Part shown: positions 63,741 through 64,000 of the stretch, one piece after another
Position numbering within the stretch: position 1 is the first letter of the stretch
Layout of the letters: each line of letters begins with the position of its first letter
The notes under the pieces: model-generated
The model's database searches: none
What the model was told of the DNA's origin: nothing
Seen by the model: the letters and a program-made list of their open reading frames with translations, nothing else
DNA from: MH13 sp042140245
GTDB lineage: Bacteria; Pseudomonadota; Alphaproteobacteria; Rhizobiales; MH13
NCBI RefSeq assembly: GCF_042140245.1
Contig: NZ_CP159483.1
Coordinates: 1-64,000 of the forward strand
Length of the DNA stretch: 64,000 nt
Reading direction: 5' to 3'
Position numbers and translations under genes: made by a program

Positions 63741-63768
63741 GCCCCGGACACCGAAGGTCAGCCGGGGC
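63741..63768. terminator. GC-rich hairpin between convergent genes
   Basis: GCCCCGG (63741-63747) pairs with CCGGGGC (63762-63768), with an inner ACC-GAA-GGT stem. There is no T-tract. It may end the aroC-ribB-membrane protein transcript and that of glyS, or be a dispersed palindrome. Confidence 0.5.
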
Positions 63769-63844
63769 CTCGCGCCACTTGACCATTGAGGTCCTGGATC
63801 GCTTTCAGCGTCCCGGACTTTATCCGCCCATGACGATTGTGGGA

Positions 63845-64000
63845 TCAGCCCTCGATCTTTGACAGATCAGCCACAGCGCCGATTTCACGGCGCACGCCTT
63901 CCAGAAGCGCTAACCGGTTGGCGCGCACGGCCTCGTCCTCAGCGTTCACCAGCACGGCGTCGAAGAATGCATCAATGGGTCCGCGCAGGGTTGCGAGAGC
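63845..64000 (-). CDS. glyS: Glycyl-tRNA synthetase beta subunit, C-terminal end (cut by window)
   Basis: The minus strand encodes 51 residues and a stop: ALATLRGPIDAFFDAVLVN, then EDEAVRANRLALLEGVRREI and ADLSKIEG. This is the C-terminus of GlyS: the LRGPIDAFFD motif, a helix with RxNRLALL, and the end ADLSKIEG. The rest lies beyond the right edge. Confidence 0.93.
   Translation of the reverse strand, partial: ALATLRGPIDAFFDAVLVNAEDEAVRANRLALLEGVRREIGAVADLSKIEG

Overview
The window looks like a 64 kb chromosomal segment of a free-living alphaproteobacterium, most plausibly of the Hyphomicrobiales (Rhizobiales) side. The reasons are a C4-pathway 5-aminolevulinate synthase with an Irr-type iron control element upstream, a NadQ-like NAD regulator with nadABC, a RibB fused to a degenerate cyclohydrolase domain, alphaproteobacterial families (DUF1127-like, TIGR02301-like, DUF2793), and moderately high GC. 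I see no transposase, integrase, rRNA or CRISPR array.

Left part (0-15.3 kb): after the end of a winged-helix regulator and a small secreted protein comes a nitrate assimilation block, all on the minus strand. In transcription order it is nasT-nasS (sensor and antiterminator), a leader RNA, nrtA-nrtB-nrtCD (nitrate ABC importer), nirB-nirD (NADH nitrite reductase), nasA (nitrate reductase) and cysG (siroheme for NirB). The leader has two hairpins with AACGNC hexaloops, and the second shares bases with an intrinsic terminator. This fits NasT (ANTAR) antitermination: the leader should terminate without nitrate or nitrite, and NasT released from NasS should let transcription through.

15.3-31 kb: tRNA-Gln, a DUF2793 tail/spike-like protein, small conserved proteins, a LysR regulator, a dihydroorotase, a Sua5-type tRNA modification enzyme, tRNA-Pro, a fatty acid desaturase, a Kef-type antiporter, hemA, an unassigned overlapping three-gene operon (26.3-27.9 kb), an SGNH hydrolase, an MBL-fold hydrolase and a DUF1499 membrane protein.

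31-45.5 kb: pdxH, a surface lipoprotein, a DnaJ-class protein, an MltB-type transglycosylase, a toroid-fold protein, HDAC-like amidohydrolase, xseB, DUF3592, pirin, dxs, an MFS carrier, a copper-delivery set (DUF2946, PCuAC, SCO), a methyltransferase and a small membrane protein.

45.5-64 kb: nadA-nadB-nadC on the minus strand with two similar dyads upstream, an MFS carrier, an AcuI-like reductase, nadQ in a run with a DSP-like phosphatase, an HD hydrolase and ygfZ, then DUF3179, a SRAP protein, a GlcD-like flavoprotein, fabI, a histidine phosphatase, aroC, ribBX, a membrane protein and the 3' end of glyS at the right edge. Product names rest on reading motifs; no database search was possible.
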